From assembly GCA_965279195.1 (NCBI GenBank), contig CBDIHP010000046.1, positions 290,118 to 354,117 of the forward strand: a stretch of 64,000 bases of DNA, given 5' to 3'. The DNA is from CBDIHP01 sp965279195. Its GTDB lineage: Bacteria; Planctomycetota; Planctomycetia; Isosphaerales; Isosphaeraceae. Each line of letters begins with the position of its first letter. The first letter of the stretch is position 1. The position numbers and the translations under genes are program-made. Below, one piece after another: positions 61,633-64,000 of this stretch. A model generated the notes under the pieces. That model searched no databases and was not told where the DNA came from. It worked only from the letters and a program-made list of their open reading frames with translations.

Positions 61633-61889
61633 CTCAGTCAGACCCCCTCATTGCCAAAGACGTTTCCGTCGGAAATCCGTTGTGTCGAAGTCCGTTGCAT
61701 TATCCAGATCCGCCCCCGAAGTTCAAGACGGACGAGCCGGCGGCGCGGGAAAGTCTCGACGATTGTCCAGCGTCGGGTAGGATACTTGCAAGTCGTCGAG
61801 GGGCCGCCGCCCCGCGCGACCCGGTGCCCAGCGGGCGACCGCGCCCGCCCACGACGTCCACAATCCGCCGGCAGAAAGAGGGGCACCCG

Positions 61890-64000
61890 ATGGCCCGACG
61901 CTTGACCGCCCGACCCTCCCCCTCCTGGGTCGGCGACCTCGGGGTGACCGAGCGGATCCTCCAGAACGGGCTGAAGGTCATCATCCTCCCCAGGCGGCAT
62001 GTGCCCCTGGTCCATTGCGACCTGTATTACCCCGTCGGATCCGTGGACGAGCCCCCCGGCAAGTCCGGCCTGGCCCACTTCGTCGAGCACATGCTGTTCA
62101 AGGGGACGGAGCGGTTCCCCAAGGGGCAGATCGACCGCCTGGCGATGGCCGGCGCGGGGCATTCCAACGCCGAGACCGGCGAGGACTGCACCCATTACTG
62201 GTTCGCCTTCCCGTCCGACCGCTGGGAGATCGCGCTCGACATCGAGGCGGATCGGATGCGGTCGGTCGCCTTCGACCCGATCGAGGTCGAGGCCGAGCAG
62301 CACGTCATCCTGGAGGAGTGGTCGCAGCACCAGGATTCGCCCTTCGGCCGGCTCGACACCGAGCACCTCGCACTCAGCTACCTCCGGCACCCTATCGCAA
62401 CCCGATCCTCGGCTGGCCCGACGACTTGCGTCGAATCCAGGTCGACGACCTGCGGCGGTTCTACGCCACTCACTACCGGCCTGACGGCGCCGTCCTGGTG
62501 ATCGTGGGGGACCTGTCGCCCGACAGGGCACTCAAGGCGATCGCCTCGCGGTTCGAAGGCATCCCCCGGGGTCAGCTCGGCCGCTCGATCTCCGAGGCCG
62601 ACGAGCCCCGGCAGCACGGGCGTCGGGAGTTCACGTTCGTCGAGAGCGAGTCGGTCCCTCGCGGGTTGCTGGGCTGGCACACCGTCCCGATCGGGCATCG
62701 CGACGTGCCGGCGCTGGAGGTCCTGGCGGACCTGCTCTGCATCGGGCGGCGTTCGAGGCTCTGGGAACTGCTGGTGCATCAGGAGCGGATCGCGACGGGC
62801 GTCGAGGTCTGGCAGGGCGCCGCGCGTCGGGCGGGGCAGTTCTTCGCGCAGGTGGAGGGCGTTCCGGGGGCGGATCCGGGGAAGGTTGAGGACTTCATCC
62901 TGGACGAGATCGAGCAGCTCGCCGACGAGGGGCCGACGCCCGAGGAGTTGAGGCGGTCGCAGAACCGGCTCGAAGCCGCCTGGCGCTGGGAGCAGGAAGA
63001 CATCGCGGGGCTCGCCGCCGGGCTCGGGCATGTGGCCCTCTGGGGCGACTGGCGCGACTGGCAGAAGGAGCACCGGGCTGCCATCGCCGTCGAGGCCGAG
63101 GACATCCGAAGGGTCGCCTCGACCTATCTCACCGAGTCGAATCTGACCGTCGGCTGGTCGATCCCCCGTTCGGGCCCGGCGGTGAAGATCCTCCTGCCCG
63201 ACGACCGGCTCATCGTGCCCCGTCCTTCGGCCCCGCCCGCGCCGGAGACCGAACTCCCGGTGGCGTCGTTGCGGGGGAACGGCTCGACCCGGCTCCAGGA
63301 CTATCAGCCGGTCAAGCAGACGCTTTCGAATGGATTGCGGGTCCTGCACGAGACCCGTCCCGGCACGGGCGTCGTCGCGCTGGAACTCTATGTGGACGCC
63401 GGCCAGATCCGCGAGGAACGTCCCGGGCTGGCCGCGTTGACCGGACGCTTGCTGGAGGAGGGCACCACCCGGCGCTCGGCCGACGAGCTGGCCGAGGCGG
63501 TGGAGGACGTCGGCGGCAGCCTGGAGGTCAGCTCGACGGGGGCTTCGCTCCACGTCCGGGCCGAGGATTTGCCGCATGCCCTGGAGTGGCTGGCGGATTT
63601 GACGCTCCGGCCGAGTTTCCCCGAGGATTCGGTCCGGTGGGTGAAGCGACGGATGTCGGCCGAGCTCCAGTCCGATCGCGACGACCCCGGCTTCGCCGCG
63701 AGCCTGCTATTCCACTCGATGATCTACGGCGACCACCCCTACGCCGCGACCCCCGGGGACCGTCCGGCAGCTCGCGGCGCTCAAACGAGACGACGTCGTC
63801 GGGCACCACGCCCGCTACTTCCGGCCGGGAAATGCGTTTCTGGTGGTCGTTGGCGATTTCGACGCCCGCAAGTTGATCACGCTGGTGAAGCAGCATTTCG
63901 GCGAGTGGTCGGGGAAGTGCGGGGCCTTCCCCGCGCTGCCGGAACTGACCAGGGCTGTACGCCCTCGCGTGCGCCGGGTGATCCAGCAGGGGGAACAGGT
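61890..64000 (+). pseudogene. M16 family zinc peptidase, two frameshifts, runs off window
   Basis: From ATG 61890 (MARRLTARPSPSWVGDLGVT) the N-terminal lobe is complete, with the inverted zinc motif LAHFVEHMLFKGTERFPKGQ (HxxEH) and a distal Glu (EEWSQHQDSPFG). At about 62391 (CACCCTATC) a base is missing: the next frame continues YRNPILGWPDDLRRIQVDDL, GLLGWHTVPIGHRDVPALEV and on. Near 63758 (CCCCGGGG) the frame shifts again to TVRQLAALKRDDVVGHHARY and remains open to 64000. The second lobe begins LSNGLRVLHETRPGTGVVAL. Apart from the indels it looks functional, so sequencing errors are a real possibility. The 3' end lies outside. Confidence 0.8.

Overview
The window is about 64 kb of high-GC bacterial chromosome whose gene content points to a planctomycete, most likely an Isosphaeraceae relative. 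Markers for this are a PSCyt1-type DUF1549/DUF1553 gene followed by DUF1501 and WD40 genes, tandem DUF1573 proteins, several Gfo/Idh/MocA oxidoreductases (one with a twin-arginine signal), a RuBisCO-like protein, very acidic proteins, and many dispersed palindromic intergenic repeats. Genus and species cannot be fixed from the sequence alone.

Layout. 1-1395: 3' end of a sulfatase-superfamily gene. 1.4-6.2 kb: a variable region bounded by tRNA-His(GTG), with small orphan genes, a gene broken by two in-frame TAG codons, strong hairpins and an internally deleted IS3-family remnant with 30-bp inverted repeats. 6.3-18.5 kb: a PDZ-containing beta-propeller protein, a stand-alone E1-like (ThiF) enzyme, a tRNA-binding-domain protein, frameshifted Mpo1-like and multihaem cytochrome genes, two tandem DUF1573 proteins and a ferritin-like protein. 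18.7-30 kb: class III fructose-1,6-bisphosphatase, a membrane fusion protein, a Gfo/Idh/MocA enzyme, a queuosine-precursor transporter, the ileS-purN pair, a purine nucleoside phosphorylase and a TPR protein. 30.3-39.6 kb: an Asp/Glu-rich protein, an oxidoreductase, a degenerate response regulator and an Hpt protein either side of an ABC-F ATPase, then the DUF1549-DUF1501-WD40 operon. 39.8-43.5 kb: an amidohydrolase gene split by an IS1595-family element with a clean 8-bp target duplication, an AT-rich HNH-like orphan gene, and tRNA-Val(TAC). 43.5-50.9 kb: SDR, lipoprotein, plsC, cmk, DUF2203, polX and a porin. 50.9-56 kb: a tightly packed sugar-metabolism operon (ribulose-phosphate-3-epimerase-like, alpha/beta hydrolase, TIM-barrel isomerase, Gfo/Idh/MocA) with a RuBisCO-like gene just upstream. 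56.2-64 kb: an XRE regulator with an apparently leaderless promoter, rpoN, the recR-ybaB-dnaX replication/repair block, the SRP RNA gene and a frameshifted M16 peptidase.

Most notable points. (1) dnaX carries an A10 slippery run followed after 5 nt by a perfect hairpin, with stops in both alternative frames: a textbook tau/gamma recoding signal. (2) The RuBisCO-like protein sits beside a compact four-gene sugar operon, a candidate pathway for an unusual sugar or sugar acid. (3) The IS1595 copy can be excised on paper to restore the amidohydrolase frame exactly. (4) Three families of palindromic intergenic repeats recur. (5) Single-base indels in several genes, some in homopolymers, suggest either recent pseudogenes or residual assembly errors. 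No CRISPR array, prophage or recognisable known defence system is visible.
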